Shown here: positions 20,153 through 28,537 of the stretch, piece by piece
Layout: each line of letters opens with the position of its first letter
How positions within the stretch are numbered: the first letter of the stretch is position 1
Assembly (NCBI GenBank): GCA_003266145.1
Contig: MVJJ01000092.1
Coordinates: 1 to 42,032 of the forward strand
DNA length: 42,032 nt
Source of the DNA: Methanosphaera sp. SHI613
Lineage (GTDB): Archaea; Methanobacteriota; Methanobacteria; Methanobacteriales; Methanobacteriaceae
Direction: 5' to 3'
The notes under the pieces: model-generated
Database searches by the model: none
Told to the model about the DNA's origin: nothing
The model's input: the letters and a program-made list of their open reading frames with translations, nothing else
Program-made: the position numbers and the translations under genes

Positions 20153-20164
20153 ATTATCGATAAT
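20153..20164. promoter_or_regulatory. palindrome in the divergent promoter
   Basis: ATTATCGATAAT is a perfect 12-base palindrome overlapping TATA-like sequence about 85 bases upstream of the kinase start at 20251. It is a candidate operator in the 209-base gap between the YbjQ-domain gene and the kinase. Confidence 0.3.
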
Positions 20165-20250
20165 ATAAAATTAATATCTTGAAAGAAAATATTTTCCTTT
20201 ACTTTAATATTAATCATATTATCACAGATAACATTAATGAGGGTGAAACA

Positions 20251-21189
20251 ATGAAGAACGTAGACTTACTAGTATTAGGACACACTGCATTTGATTATAT
20301 AATGCAAGTAGAAGAATTTTCAAAACCGAACACGTCAGCAATAGTAAATAAAATGGAAACATTTAATGGTGGAGCTGCTGGAAACGTTGCCGTTGTTGCA
20401 AGTAAATTAGGATTGGATGTGGGATTAATATCATGTATTGGTAAAGATTTTAAGGACAGCGAATATGAAAAATACCTTAATGAATTAAATATTGACATTT
20501 CAGACATGATTGTATCTGAAAATGCTAACACGCCCACAGCATTTGTCTTGACAAATCCTGAAGATGAACAGATGTTCTACTTCTACTGGGGTGCAGCAGA
20601 AATGTACTCAAAATCAGAGATTCCTAAAGATGCAATAAATAAAGCCAAGGCAGTTCATTTAGCTACAGGTGATCCGGAATTCAACATTAAAGCGGGAAAA
20701 TATGCATATGAACAGAATAAATTAGTTTCATTCGATCCAGGACAGGATTTACATTTATACACAACGGACGATTTAAAAGAAGTTATCTCAAACTGTAACA
20801 TATTATTCGGTAATGAACATGAAATTGAACACATAAGTTATCTTCTTGAGAAGGAAATTGATGAACTACTCGAAGACGGACCTGAAATGATTGTGAAGAC
20901 CCTGGGTAAAAATGGAAGTATCATATACATGAAGGATGAAGACCCTACTGAAATAGAAGTGGTTACTACAGAGGCTTTCGACCCTACAGGTGCCGGAGAC
21001 TCCTACCGTGCAGCATTCTTAAGAATGTACCTTAGAGACAACAATATAAAAACTTGCGGTCGCTTTGCAAGTGCCGTTTCATCATATATCGTTGAAAGCC
21101 AGGGAACCCAGACAAATATTCCTTCAATAGACCAGGCACTCGAACGGATGGACAACAACTGGTCAGAAAGTACAGACAATATACTTTAA
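20251..21189 (+). CDS. PfkB-family carbohydrate/nucleoside kinase
   Basis: The 312-residue product belongs to the ribokinase/PfkB family. The N-terminal signature GGAAGNVAVVASKLG binds the sugar and the C-terminal FDPTGAGDSYRAAFL holds the catalytic Asp and anion hole. Methanogen relatives include the nucleoside kinase type (MJ0406-like) and archaeal sugar kinases; the substrate cannot be read from sequence. The start at 20251 is chosen because GAGGGTGA lies six bases upstream; an upstream ATT/TTG-region start at 20179 lacks a ribosome site. It is a single gene with a T-run after the stop (21207-21213). Confidence 0.85.
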   Translation: MKNVDLLVLGHTAFDYIMQVEEFSKPNTSAIVNKMETFNGGAAGNVAVVASKLGLDVGLISCIGKDFKDSEYEKYLNELNIDISDMIVSENANTPTAFVLTNPEDEQMFYFYWGAAEMYSKSEIPKDAINKAKAVHLATGDPEFNIKAGKYAYEQNKLVSFDPGQDLHLYTTDDLKEVISNCNILFGNEHEIEHISYLLEKEIDELLEDGPEMIVKTLGKNGSIIYMKDEDPTEIEVVTTEAFDPTGAGDSYRAAFLRMYLRDNNIKTCGRFASAVSSYIVESQGTQTNIPSIDQALERMDNNWSESTDNIL

Positions 21190-21576
21190 TTATTCTCCCC
21201 CTCCTTTTTTATCATAAAAATCATACACATTTTATCAAAGATTCACAATTTAATAATACCATCCACCAATTTTAATTAATTACTGAACCATTTAAATATC
21301 CAAAATTTACCAATTCCATAAGTGTAAAAAATACTTGAAAATCAGACTCACTTCTAAAACAACACTTTACTGATAATAAAAGATAATTTATGTAAATCAA
21401 GTAAAATAGATAAAAAAGGGTTGTAAATAGGTTTTATAATGCAACGTTTATATATGATTCAAACTTAAGTAAGTAATAGTTGATATGAAAGCAATCGTTG
21501 AAATAAATAATTCAACTTTTCATAAAAACATTCTAAAAATCTAAAAAAATCTAAAAATCAATAGGAAGTAATTATC
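21190..21576 (+). promoter_or_regulatory. thiC upstream region and long leader
   Basis: After the kinase terminator the stretch is AT-rich. A good TATA box, TTTATATAT at 21447-21455 with GCAACG just before it, predicts a transcript start near 21480 and a leader of about 95 bases. I find no TPP riboswitch core. The leader has a short open frame and hairpin at 21485-21544, and the ribosome site is AGGAAG at 21562-21567. Confidence 0.5.
21485..21544 (+). other. short leader open frame with overlapping stem-loop
   Basis: ATG at 21485 opens a 19-residue frame (MKAIVEINNSTFHKNILKI). The same DNA can fold: ATGAAAG (21485-21491) against CTTTTCAT (21516-21523) with one bulge, and TTGAA (21498-21502) against TTCAA (21511-21515). 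It lies in the predicted thiC leader. Translation is unproven, and GTTGAT is only a weak ribosome site. Confidence 0.3.
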
Positions 21577-22881
21577 ATGACACAAATGCAAGAAGCAAAA
21601 AAAGGTAATATTACCGAAGCCATGAAAAAAGTGGCTGAAGATGAAAAATTAGATGTTGAATATATTAGAAAAATGGTTGCAAAGGGATACATAGCTATAC
21701 CAGACAACAATCAAAGAGAAACCGTTGCAGTAGGTATCGGACAAAATTTACGTACCAAAGTAAATGCAACAATAGGTACCTCTACCGATATCATTGACGT
21801 AGATATGGAATTGGAAAAAGCAAAAATTGCAGAAGAAGCAGGTGCTGATACACTCATGGAATTAAGTATCGGTGGGGACTTAGATGCAATCAGAAGAAAA
21901 GTACTTGCAAATACCAAAAAACCTGTGGGTAGTGTCCCAATCTACCAAACAGCAGTAGAATCAATACAAAACAATGGATCTGCAATATACATGGATCCAG
22001 ATGATATGATTAAAAATATTGAAAAACAGGCAAAAGATGGTATAGATTTTATGGCCATTCACTGTTCAGTAAACAGGGAAACATTAAAAAGATTAAAACA
22101 TGAAGGTCGTAAAGGAGGACTAGTAAGCAGAGGAGGATCATTCATATCCTCATGGATGGTTGAAAATGATGCTGAAAATCCATTATATCAAAACTACGAT
22201 CAAATATTGGACATAGTGGAAGAATATGATGTATGTCTAAGTATGGCAAATGCCATGAGAGCTGGCGCATTAACCGATTCTACAGATAGAGCTCAGATAC
22301 AAGAACTAATTGTACTCGGTGAACTAGTAGACAGAGCTAGAGAAAGAGGAGTCCAAACAATCGTTGAAGGACCTGGACATATCCCAATCAATGAAATCGA
22401 AACAAACATCAACATTCAGAAAAAGATGTGTAAAAACGCCCCATTTTACATGTTAGGTCCAATAGTAACTGACATTGCACCTGCATACGACCATATAGTT
22501 TCCGCTATCGGTGCTGCACAATGTGCAAGATATGGTGCAGACTTCATATGTTACGTGACCCCTGCAGAACATTTAGCTTTACCTGGACGTAAGGATGTGA
22601 AGGATGGCGTAATAGCTACCAGAATCGGAGCTCACGCCGGAGATATAGCTGTAGATATGGAAAGATTCGGACAGCAGGACATCAAGATGGCTGATGCCAG
22701 AAAATCATTGAATTGGAAAAATCAATATGAATGTGCAATGTGGCCTGAAGATGCTCAAGCAATAAGAGATAAAAGACCACCTGAAGAGGCAGATACATGT
22801 ACAATGTGTGGACATTACTGTGCCATAAAAATCGTCAATCAATGGCTTGACAAAGCAGACGTTGACGCATTCGATGATTAA
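21577..22881 (+). CDS. thiC: phosphomethylpyrimidine synthase (thiamine pyrimidine step)
   Basis: ThiC converts aminoimidazole ribotide to HMP phosphate in thiamine synthesis, by radical SAM chemistry. The 434-residue archaeal short form lacks the N-terminal extension of bacterial ThiC. Recognisable segments are RTKVNATIGTS, VEGPGHIPINEIETNI, GPIVTDIAPAYDHI and ICYVTPAEHLALP. The C-terminal cluster-binding segment is CTMCGHYCAIK, a CX2CX3C arrangement rather than the CX2CX4C of bacterial enzymes. A second copy lies at 38234-39511. This copy has a long leader, so it may be the regulated one. Confidence 0.93.
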   Translation: MTQMQEAKKGNITEAMKKVAEDEKLDVEYIRKMVAKGYIAIPDNNQRETVAVGIGQNLRTKVNATIGTSTDIIDVDMELEKAKIAEEAGADTLMELSIGGDLDAIRRKVLANTKKPVGSVPIYQTAVESIQNNGSAIYMDPDDMIKNIEKQAKDGIDFMAIHCSVNRETLKRLKHEGRKGGLVSRGGSFISSWMVENDAENPLYQNYDQILDIVEEYDVCLSMANAMRAGALTDSTDRAQIQELIVLGELVDRARERGVQTIVEGPGHIPINEIETNINIQKKMCKNAPFYMLGPIVTDIAPAYDHIVSAIGAAQCARYGADFICYVTPAEHLALPGRKDVKDGVIATRIGAHAGDIAVDMERFGQQDIKMADARKSLNWKNQYECAMWPEDAQAIRDKRPPEEADTCTMCGHYCAIKIVNQWLDKADVDAFDD

Positions 22882-22914
22882 AAAAATAGTATTATCCAAT
22901 AAATAAATAAAAAA

Positions 22915-22940
22915 ATAGGAATTATCCTATTTATCCTTTT
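22915..22940. terminator. bidirectional hairpin between thiC and trkA
   Basis: ATAGGA-ATTA-TCCTAT (22915-22930) is a symmetrical hairpin followed by TTTTTTT at 22937-22943 on the plus strand and preceded by an A-run at 22910-22914, so it can serve both convergent genes. Confidence 0.55.
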
Positions 22941-22957
22941 TTTAAAATAGTTAAATA

Positions 22958-23611
22958 TTATGGTGCAAAGAATTTTGTAACTTCTTTAACGTAATCCGCC
23001 TTGGACAACACGGATATTTTCTGATTTTGATGGAAAACTGTGTCTTTCTGTGGAATGACAAGTTCACCATCTTCATAGACGGCACATACGATATAATTTT
23101 CTGTAGGACTATACTCCAACACCGGCTTTCCATATAGTTGACTGTTTTCTATTCTTAAATCCAAAAGTTCTGTAGTTCCCCTACCAAGTACTATCAAATC
23201 AGCCACTTTTGGCCTTGTAATGACCCTTTCAAGGTATGCTGCCACTGTTGACTCAGGACTTACAGTAATGTCTATACCTACTTTCTTAAATGCATTTACG
23301 TGAGCCAGATCATTTACACGTGCAATAATCTTGGTAACGTTTTCATAATTCTGACATAATACTGAAGCCAATAGGTTGATACTATCTTTTCCTGTTGCCG
23401 CTACAAAAACATCGGCATCATTTATATCCGCATCCTCCAATACCTGTATTGAAGTTGCATCACCATGGATTACCATTGCATCCGTCTGTTCTGCTATTTC
23501 TTCTGATTTTGAATATTCACTTTCAATTATAGTTACGTTTATACCTTCTCTAATTAATGATTGGGAGAGGTTTAGTCCAACCCTTCCACCACCAACGATA
23601 ATCACATACAT
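22958..23611 (-). CDS. trkA: TrkA-type potassium channel/transporter regulator (RCK)
   Basis: The 217-residue cytosolic protein begins with a Rossmann NAD-binding motif, MYVIIVGGGRVGLNLSQSL, and the acidic end of strand 2 (IIESE). The RCK_N domain spans about residues 1-135 and the RCK_C domain 140-217 (LDLRIENSQLYGKPVL, ending in AP). It would gate a Trk/Ktr membrane subunit, none of which lies nearby. The start at 23611 is preferred because GGTGA lies just upstream; earlier starts would add a Tyr/Ile-rich tail encoded by promoter-like DNA. Confidence 0.9.
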   Translation of the reverse strand: MYVIIVGGGRVGLNLSQSLIREGINVTIIESEYSKSEEIAEQTDAMVIHGDATSIQVLEDADINDADVFVAATGKDSINLLASVLCQNYENVTKIIARVNDLAHVNAFKKVGIDITVSPESTVAAYLERVITRPKVADLIVLGRGTTELLDLRIENSQLYGKPVLEYSPTENYIVCAVYEDGELVIPQKDTVFHQNQKISVLSKADYVKEVTKFFAP

Positions 23612-23885
23612 TCCTGTCACCATAATATAATTTATAATATTATATTTTCTTAAAGAAATATAAAAATGGTTATGATAAAAAATATTAAACATCAAAAACA
23701 AATAATTATATAATATATTTTAATGAAATATCAAACATCATATATTAAGTTTACAAACTTTAAAATTATCATATGAAGATAAATAGAAGTTATTTAATGA
23801 ATAAACTAATTTTAAGACAATAACCTCAATAATAAAGTTTTATACTTATCTTTTTACATTACAAAAAAATAGTTTTAGTGATAAA

Positions 23886-25475
23886 ATGAGTAAACATTGG
23901 ACAGAAAGAATTGCAGAAGAATTAAGCAAAGAAGATAGAGATGAATATGTAGTTGGAAGTGGAACATCAATTTCAGGTTCAATACATATAGGTAACAGTT
24001 GTGACGTATTTATAGCAAATGCAGTAAGTAAGGAATTAAGAAAACTTGGCAAAAATGCAAGAACCTTATGGATTGCAGATGATTATGATCCATTAAGAAA
24101 AGTCCCATACCCATTACCTGAGTCATACAGCCAATACCTTGGACAGCCATACTATGAGATACCATGTCCTGAAGGTTGCTGTGAGAACTTTGTAGAGCAC
24201 TTCCAAAAACCGTTTACAGAAGCATTAACCTCATTTGATATTGAAAACTTAGAGATAAAAAGTGGGGCTTACATGTATAAAAATGGTCTTTATACGGAAG
24301 CTACAAGACTAGCACTTGAAAATGCAGAGAGAATAAGAGAAATTTTCAACCAATATAGGGAACATCCGTTAAAAGAATACTGGCTCCCATATAATCCAAT
24401 CTGTAGCGAATGTGGAAGAGTAAATACAACCGAAGCATACGACTATGAAGGAACCACAGTCAAATATAGATGTGAATGTGGTCATGAAGGCGAAATGGAT
24501 TACACTACAGGTAAAGGTAAACTCACATGGAGGGTAGAATGGGCTGCAAGATGGAAAATACTAAACATAACATGCGAACCATTCGGTAAAGACCATGCTG
24601 CAAGTGGTGGATCATATGATGTAAGTAAAATAATATCAGAGGAAATATTCAATTATCCAGCACCATATCCTGTTCCATATGAATGGATTACATTAGACGG
24701 AGATGCTATGAGTAAATCAAAAGGAGTATTCTTCAGTCCGGAAGCATGGCTTAAAATAGGAAAACCTGAAACATTGAATTACTTCATATTCAGAAACAAA
24801 CCTTTAAAACCTAAAGATTTCTCACCGAAAATGGGATTCCTTGATTTAATGGACCAGTATGACAGGGTAGAACGTATAGCTTACGACATTGAGGAAGCAA
24901 GTAATGACAAGGAAAAAGAAAAACTAACAAAAATATATGAAATTGCACAGATTAATGAATTAACAGATGAAATGCCTTTCCAACCATCATACAGGTTCCT
25001 AACAGTAAGTTACCAGATTGCCAATGGAGATGCCGCAAAAATATACGAAATACTAAAAAAGAATCATCAGTTACCTGAAAGATTAGAAGACGTTTCATAT
25101 GATGACTTATCCGACTGGGATAAAGAGACATACCTGCAAAGATTAGAACACGTAAACAACTGGCTAGAAACATATGCTCCTAAATTCGTTAAATTCCAGG
25201 TTATGAAGAAGATGCCAAGAATTGAACTTACCCCTGAACAGGAAGAGTTCTTAAGACAACTGGCAGATGTACTTGAAAATGAGGAATTTGATGATGATGC
25301 TGCTTTCCACGACAGAATGTATGATGTACTTGAATCATTGGAGATGAAACCTCAAAAAGCATTCCAGGCAATATATAAAACCATTATAGGTAAAAAACAA
25401 GGTCCTAGAGCTGCTTCATTTGTGTTATCATTAGATAAGGACTTTGTTGTAAAAAGATTCAGATTAGAAGAATAA
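23886..25475 (+). CDS. lysS: lysyl-tRNA synthetase, class I
   Basis: The 529-residue enzyme charges tRNA-Lys. It is the class I form typical of euryarchaea. The HIGH-type motif is GSIHIGN (near residue 30) and the KMSKS-type motif DAMSKSKG (near residue 277). A Cys pair and a second pair (CSECGRVNT...CECGHEG) resemble a zinc knuckle. The C-terminal helical domain contacts the anticodon. The ribosome site is GTGAT directly upstream of the ATG. A T-rich stretch follows the stop (25490-25510). Confidence 0.95.
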   Translation: MSKHWTERIAEELSKEDRDEYVVGSGTSISGSIHIGNSCDVFIANAVSKELRKLGKNARTLWIADDYDPLRKVPYPLPESYSQYLGQPYYEIPCPEGCCENFVEHFQKPFTEALTSFDIENLEIKSGAYMYKNGLYTEATRLALENAERIREIFNQYREHPLKEYWLPYNPICSECGRVNTTEAYDYEGTTVKYRCECGHEGEMDYTTGKGKLTWRVEWAARWKILNITCEPFGKDHAASGGSYDVSKIISEEIFNYPAPYPVPYEWITLDGDAMSKSKGVFFSPEAWLKIGKPETLNYFIFRNKPLKPKDFSPKMGFLDLMDQYDRVERIAYDIEEASNDKEKEKLTKIYEIAQINELTDEMPFQPSYRFLTVSYQIANGDAAKIYEILKKNHQLPERLEDVSYDDLSDWDKETYLQRLEHVNNWLETYAPKFVKFQVMKKMPRIELTPEQEEFLRQLADVLENEEFDDDAAFHDRMYDVLESLEMKPQKAFQAIYKTIIGKKQGPRAASFVLSLDKDFVVKRFRLEE

Positions 25476-25614
25476 TCCCTTTTTACCATTTTTTTTTATT
25501 ACTTTTTTTTGAAATTTTGAAGAAAAAAATAATTTAATCTCCCAATAGATAAATGTTTGAAACTTAGCTTTTTTTGTTTTATGATATTTTTTGTCAAGAC
25601 ACATCACATAATAA

Positions 25615-26484
25615 TCAGATGTGTTCAAAGCCAAATTTTTCAGTTAATTTTTGTGCACGATGCGATGCAAAATTAAGAAAATTCTCTATGGAAGTATCAT
25701 TTTTAACATTCAAAGCACTGATTATATGTTGTGTCTGTTTGGAAATTACATCATAAGTATATTGACATCTATAGGACATGCTTTTATTTACAAAAGTATA
25801 CAATGAATCATCCTCTTCAACCAATTTAATGGCTTCATGGAATGAATTAACCACCCTAACAATGTCAAAATCCAAATCATAATCAGCCAATGTATTCCAT
25901 GCAAGTCGATGTGCAGATTCCTCAACCTCAACAAATTTAAGGCCATCAAGATCATGAACATCCCTAAACTCCTCTTTCTTATTTGACAGCAATAATAAGT
26001 TATCCCTTGCAAGTGGTGTAGGTTCCAAATTCATCATATATGCACGTACCGGATCGTCAAAACTTAAAATATCCACCATTCCCTGATTAGTAAGTTTGAT
26101 TGCCGAATGCATATCAGTCTGCAATATACGTACATCGATTCTATAAGCCATAGCCAACTGCCTTAAAAACTCACAGGAAACAAAACCACCCGATATGGTG
26201 ATGACATCATCATCATCCAGACGCTGTTCATATATTTCATAATCAGATAATATTCCCCTTGCATACTCCGTCAAAGAAGAACCCTTGTTTGATACCGTGA
26301 CCAACTTTTTATTTAACGAATTTTCAGCATTCAAAATCCTACGATTCAATACTGTATGTGAAATGTTTAATGATGATGCAGCCTTCCTTTGAGACTTATG
26401 CTTATCAATTGCCCTTAACGTGTCGAATAACTTATAGTCAAAGAGGATATCGTCGACCTCATAGTTTAACTTTTTATCTACCAT
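25615..26484 (-). CDS. LysR/ModE-like transcriptional regulator
   Basis: The N-terminus (residues about 10-75) is a winged helix-turn-helix of the LysR/ModE type: DTLRAIDKHKSQRKAASSLN, then HTVLNRRILNAENSLNKKLV and SSLTEYARGIL. The rest resembles a periplasmic-binding-protein-like ligand domain (ISGGFVSCEFLRQLA, GMVDILSFDDP, and NLLLLSNKKEEFRDVHDLDG). In methanogens relatives sit near molybdate or tungstate genes; the ligand here is unknown. The start at 26484 has GTGAAG eight bases upstream; the ATG at 26517 does not. It is divergent from hxlB across a repeat-rich gap and may control itself or hxlB. Confidence 0.75.
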   Translation of the reverse strand: MVDKKLNYEVDDILFDYKLFDTLRAIDKHKSQRKAASSLNISHTVLNRRILNAENSLNKKLVTVSNKGSSLTEYARGILSDYEIYEQRLDDDDVITISGGFVSCEFLRQLAMAYRIDVRILQTDMHSAIKLTNQGMVDILSFDDPVRAYMMNLEPTPLARDNLLLLSNKKEEFRDVHDLDGLKFVEVEESAHRLAWNTLADYDLDFDIVRVVNSFHEAIKLVEEDDSLYTFVNKSMSYRCQYTYDVISKQTQHIISALNVKNDTSIENFLNFASHRAQKLTEKFGFEHI

Positions 26485-26591
26485 AATAAACACTTCACTA
26501 CGACCATTCATAGCCAAATACTAAATTAAAACCTATTCTTCTTTATGTTATCATTTATACATATATTTTATTTAGGATTTAAAAGTCTTGT

Positions 26592-26671
26592 CGACAGAAA
26601 GAATACATCCTTTAGGATAGAAATAACACAGTTATCGTCCGCGACAGAAAAAATATTATCAATAACGATAA
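26592..26671. promoter_or_regulatory. direct and inverted repeats between regulator and hxlB
   Basis: CGACAGAAAGAATA at 26592-26605 recurs as CGACAGAAAAAATA at 26642-26655 (13 of 14 bases), 50 bases apart. The second copy is enclosed by TTATCGT (26632-26638) and ACGATAA (26665-26671). This is a plausible operator set for the divergent regulator; the remainder of 26485-26785 is AT-rich with TATA-like sequences. Confidence 0.45.
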
Positions 26672-26785
26672 AATGTAAATATATATTTCAACATACATAT
26701 AAATAGGAAATATTATTTTTCTACAAAATAATTCGTAGTTAAAAAAATAGAATATATATTAGATAATACAGAGGGAATATTAAAA

Positions 26786-27370
26786 ATGATATATCATGAT
26801 GCTGTTAATGAAATAATAAGTAATGTTAAAAAATCAACGGAAGAAGTAAATCCAGAAAATCTTTCTGACATGATAAACATGATTAAAGAAGTAGATAGTA
26901 TATTTGTAATGGGATTAGGTCGTTCCGGTTTGGTAGCAAAAGCATTTGCAATGCGTCTTATGCATTTAGGGTTAAATGTTTACGTTGTAGGCGAAACAAT
27001 CACTCCTGCCATTACAGAAAATGATTGTCTTATTGCAATTTCCGGTTCTGGTGAGACAAGTTACATCCTAAGTACTACAAGTATCGCCAAGAAAATCGGT
27101 TCAAAGATAATAGCTATCACTTCCTATCCGGACAGTTCTTTAGGTCAAAGTGCAGATATAGTTGTTCAGTTAAAAGGAAGAACAAAAATTGAAAGTGAAC
27201 CTAGTTACATTAAACGTCAAATAAGTGGACAACATCAAACATTATCCCCTCTTGGTACATTATTCGAAATAAGTGCATTAATATTCCTGGATTCAACTAT
27301 TGCAGAGTTAATGCATGTTTTAGGTCAGACGGAAAAAGATTTAAAAGCAAGGCATACAGTGTTAGAATAG
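26786..27370 (+). CDS. hxlB: 6-phospho-3-hexuloisomerase (SIS domain)
   Basis: The enzyme interconverts 3-hexulose 6-phosphate and fructose 6-phosphate. In methanogens lacking the oxidative pentose phosphate pathway it supplies ribulose 5-phosphate and, with hexulose-phosphate synthase, makes formaldehyde. The 194-residue protein is one SIS domain: FVMGLGRSGLVAKAFAMRLM, then AISGSGETSYIL, and FLDSTIAELM. GAGGG precedes the start. The partner synthase is not adjacent. The stop codon is embedded in the terminator hairpin. Confidence 0.92.
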   Translation: MIYHDAVNEIISNVKKSTEEVNPENLSDMINMIKEVDSIFVMGLGRSGLVAKAFAMRLMHLGLNVYVVGETITPAITENDCLIAISGSGETSYILSTTSIAKKIGSKIIAITSYPDSSLGQSADIVVQLKGRTKIESEPSYIKRQISGQHQTLSPLGTLFEISALIFLDSTIAELMHVLGQTEKDLKARHTVLE

Positions 27371-27395
27371 ATTATTCTAACCATCATCTTTTTTA
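27362..27395 (+). terminator. terminator of hxlB
   Basis: TTAGAATA-GAT-TATTCTAA (27362-27380) is a perfect 8-bp stem that includes the stop codon. A T-run follows at 27389-27395. Confidence 0.65.
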
Positions 27396-27463
27396 TTAAA
27401 AAAACATCTCATTTACCAAAATTAATTAAAAAAAATAATTGAAGTAATAGGATAACAGTACGT

Positions 27464-27736
27464 TTAAACTATTATCAAAGTAATTTCATCATCATCCATA
27501 GTGTATCTTATCTCTACAAGCTCTTTTTTAATTTCATCAATGTTGATGTCAACTGTTTGATGAAGCAATTGTCCCTGTAACCGTAAAGTGAGTATCAAAT
27601 CGTCATCATCATTTATATTTAACAGGATTCCTGGAATAAAAACCCTGTTGAATGATATTTCAAGCAATGAATTTTCAGAGAAGTTGTTTATTATAAACTT
27701 ATTCAATTCATCCTCGCTTATTCTTACAGTATTCAT
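27464..27736 (-). CDS. 90-residue protein at the end of the fwd operon
   Basis: I do not recognise a named family. The protein is acidic, has no Cys, no signal peptide and no membrane segment. It alternates short hydrophobic strands with charged residues (ILLNINDDDDLILTLRLQG; VEIRYTMDDDEITLIIV), which suggests a small beta domain, perhaps an OB- or Sm-like barrel. AGGTAG precedes the ATG and the gap to fwdC is only four bases, so it is almost certainly in the fwd transcript. A role in assembly or regulation of the dehydrogenase is a guess from position. Confidence 0.65.
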   Translation of the reverse strand: MNTVRISEDELNKFIINNFSENSLLEISFNRVFIPGILLNINDDDDLILTLRLQGQLLHQTVDINIDEIKKELVEIRYTMDDDEITLIIV

Positions 27737-27740
27737 AGTA

Positions 27741-28532
27741 CTACCTGATTTTTACCCATAGATGACCTTTACCGTTTGCTCCGATATCACCGATGTATAA
27801 TTTATATCTTCCAATGAAATATCTGTTATTTATAAGTGGATTGTGTATTATCTCCTGAAGTTTAAATCCTTGAAGCATATCCTTAATGTGGCCGTTTACC
27901 ACTATCGTTCCTTTCTTCATTTGACCTCCAGGCCAACTTTCCACATCACCGTCTATCTGTATGAAACCACCAGCCATGTGAACGCCTGGAAGAATATCAC
28001 AGTTTCCCTTGATGTGTATATGGCCTTTCATCATACAGTCAGCCAATTGTTTTCCGGCATCAGCTTCAACTATTATCGTTCCACCGTTCATTCCTCTCCA
28101 TTCACCGACATAAGATGAGCCACAAAATTCCCTTACGCTGCCGTTTACCTTTATTAATCCACCGGTCATTTCTCTTCCAAGATAGCTTTCAGCGTTACCA
28201 TTTATCACCAGACGTCCTCCGGACATCATTGAACCGGCGTGTAAATCAACGTTACCGTTGGCTATTATGCTACCACAGGACATCTTGTTTCCTATATATT
28301 TTATCCTATCAAGGTTTCCATTTATTATCAATTTACAGTCACAGGCCTCATCACAGGAGCCTTCAACATTTATTTCAAAGAATTCTCCTAATTTTTTCTC
28401 CTTGTTTCCCTGATAGATTATGGTATTTCCTATTTCTTCAATGCTTTTATCATACAATAGTTCAGGCAGAACATTATCAAATTCCAATGGAATTTTAACT
28501 GTTTTAGTTAAGGTTATCTCGACTATTTTCAT
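27741..28532 (-). CDS. fwdC: formylmethanofuran dehydrogenase subunit C
   Basis: FwdC is a right-handed beta-helix scaffold of the tungsten/molybdenum formylmethanofuran dehydrogenase complex, related to the C-terminal domain of glutamate synthase (GXGXG). The repeat is visible in NGNAESYLGREMTGG, NGGTIIVEADAGKQLADCMM, and DGDVESWPGGQMKKG. The start is taken at the ATG at 28532, with GTGAT five bases upstream, just after the fwdA stop; a GTG at 28541 overlapping that stop is possible. Length fits the family. Confidence 0.95.
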   Translation of the reverse strand: MKIVEITLTKTVKIPLEFDNVLPELLYDKSIEEIGNTIIYQGNKEKKLGEFFEINVEGSCDEACDCKLIINGNLDRIKYIGNKMSCGSIIANGNVDLHAGSMMSGGRLVINGNAESYLGREMTGGLIKVNGSVREFCGSSYVGEWRGMNGGTIIVEADAGKQLADCMMKGHIHIKGNCDILPGVHMAGGFIQIDGDVESWPGGQMKKGTIVVNGHIKDMLQGFKLQEIIHNPLINNRYFIGRYKLYIGDIGANGKGHLWVKIR

Positions 28533-28537
28533 ATTAA

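Noticed and set aside
21190..21576. TPP riboswitch upstream of thiC
   Set aside because: I could not find the conserved CUGAGA or the paired core; the leader is too AT-rich and short.
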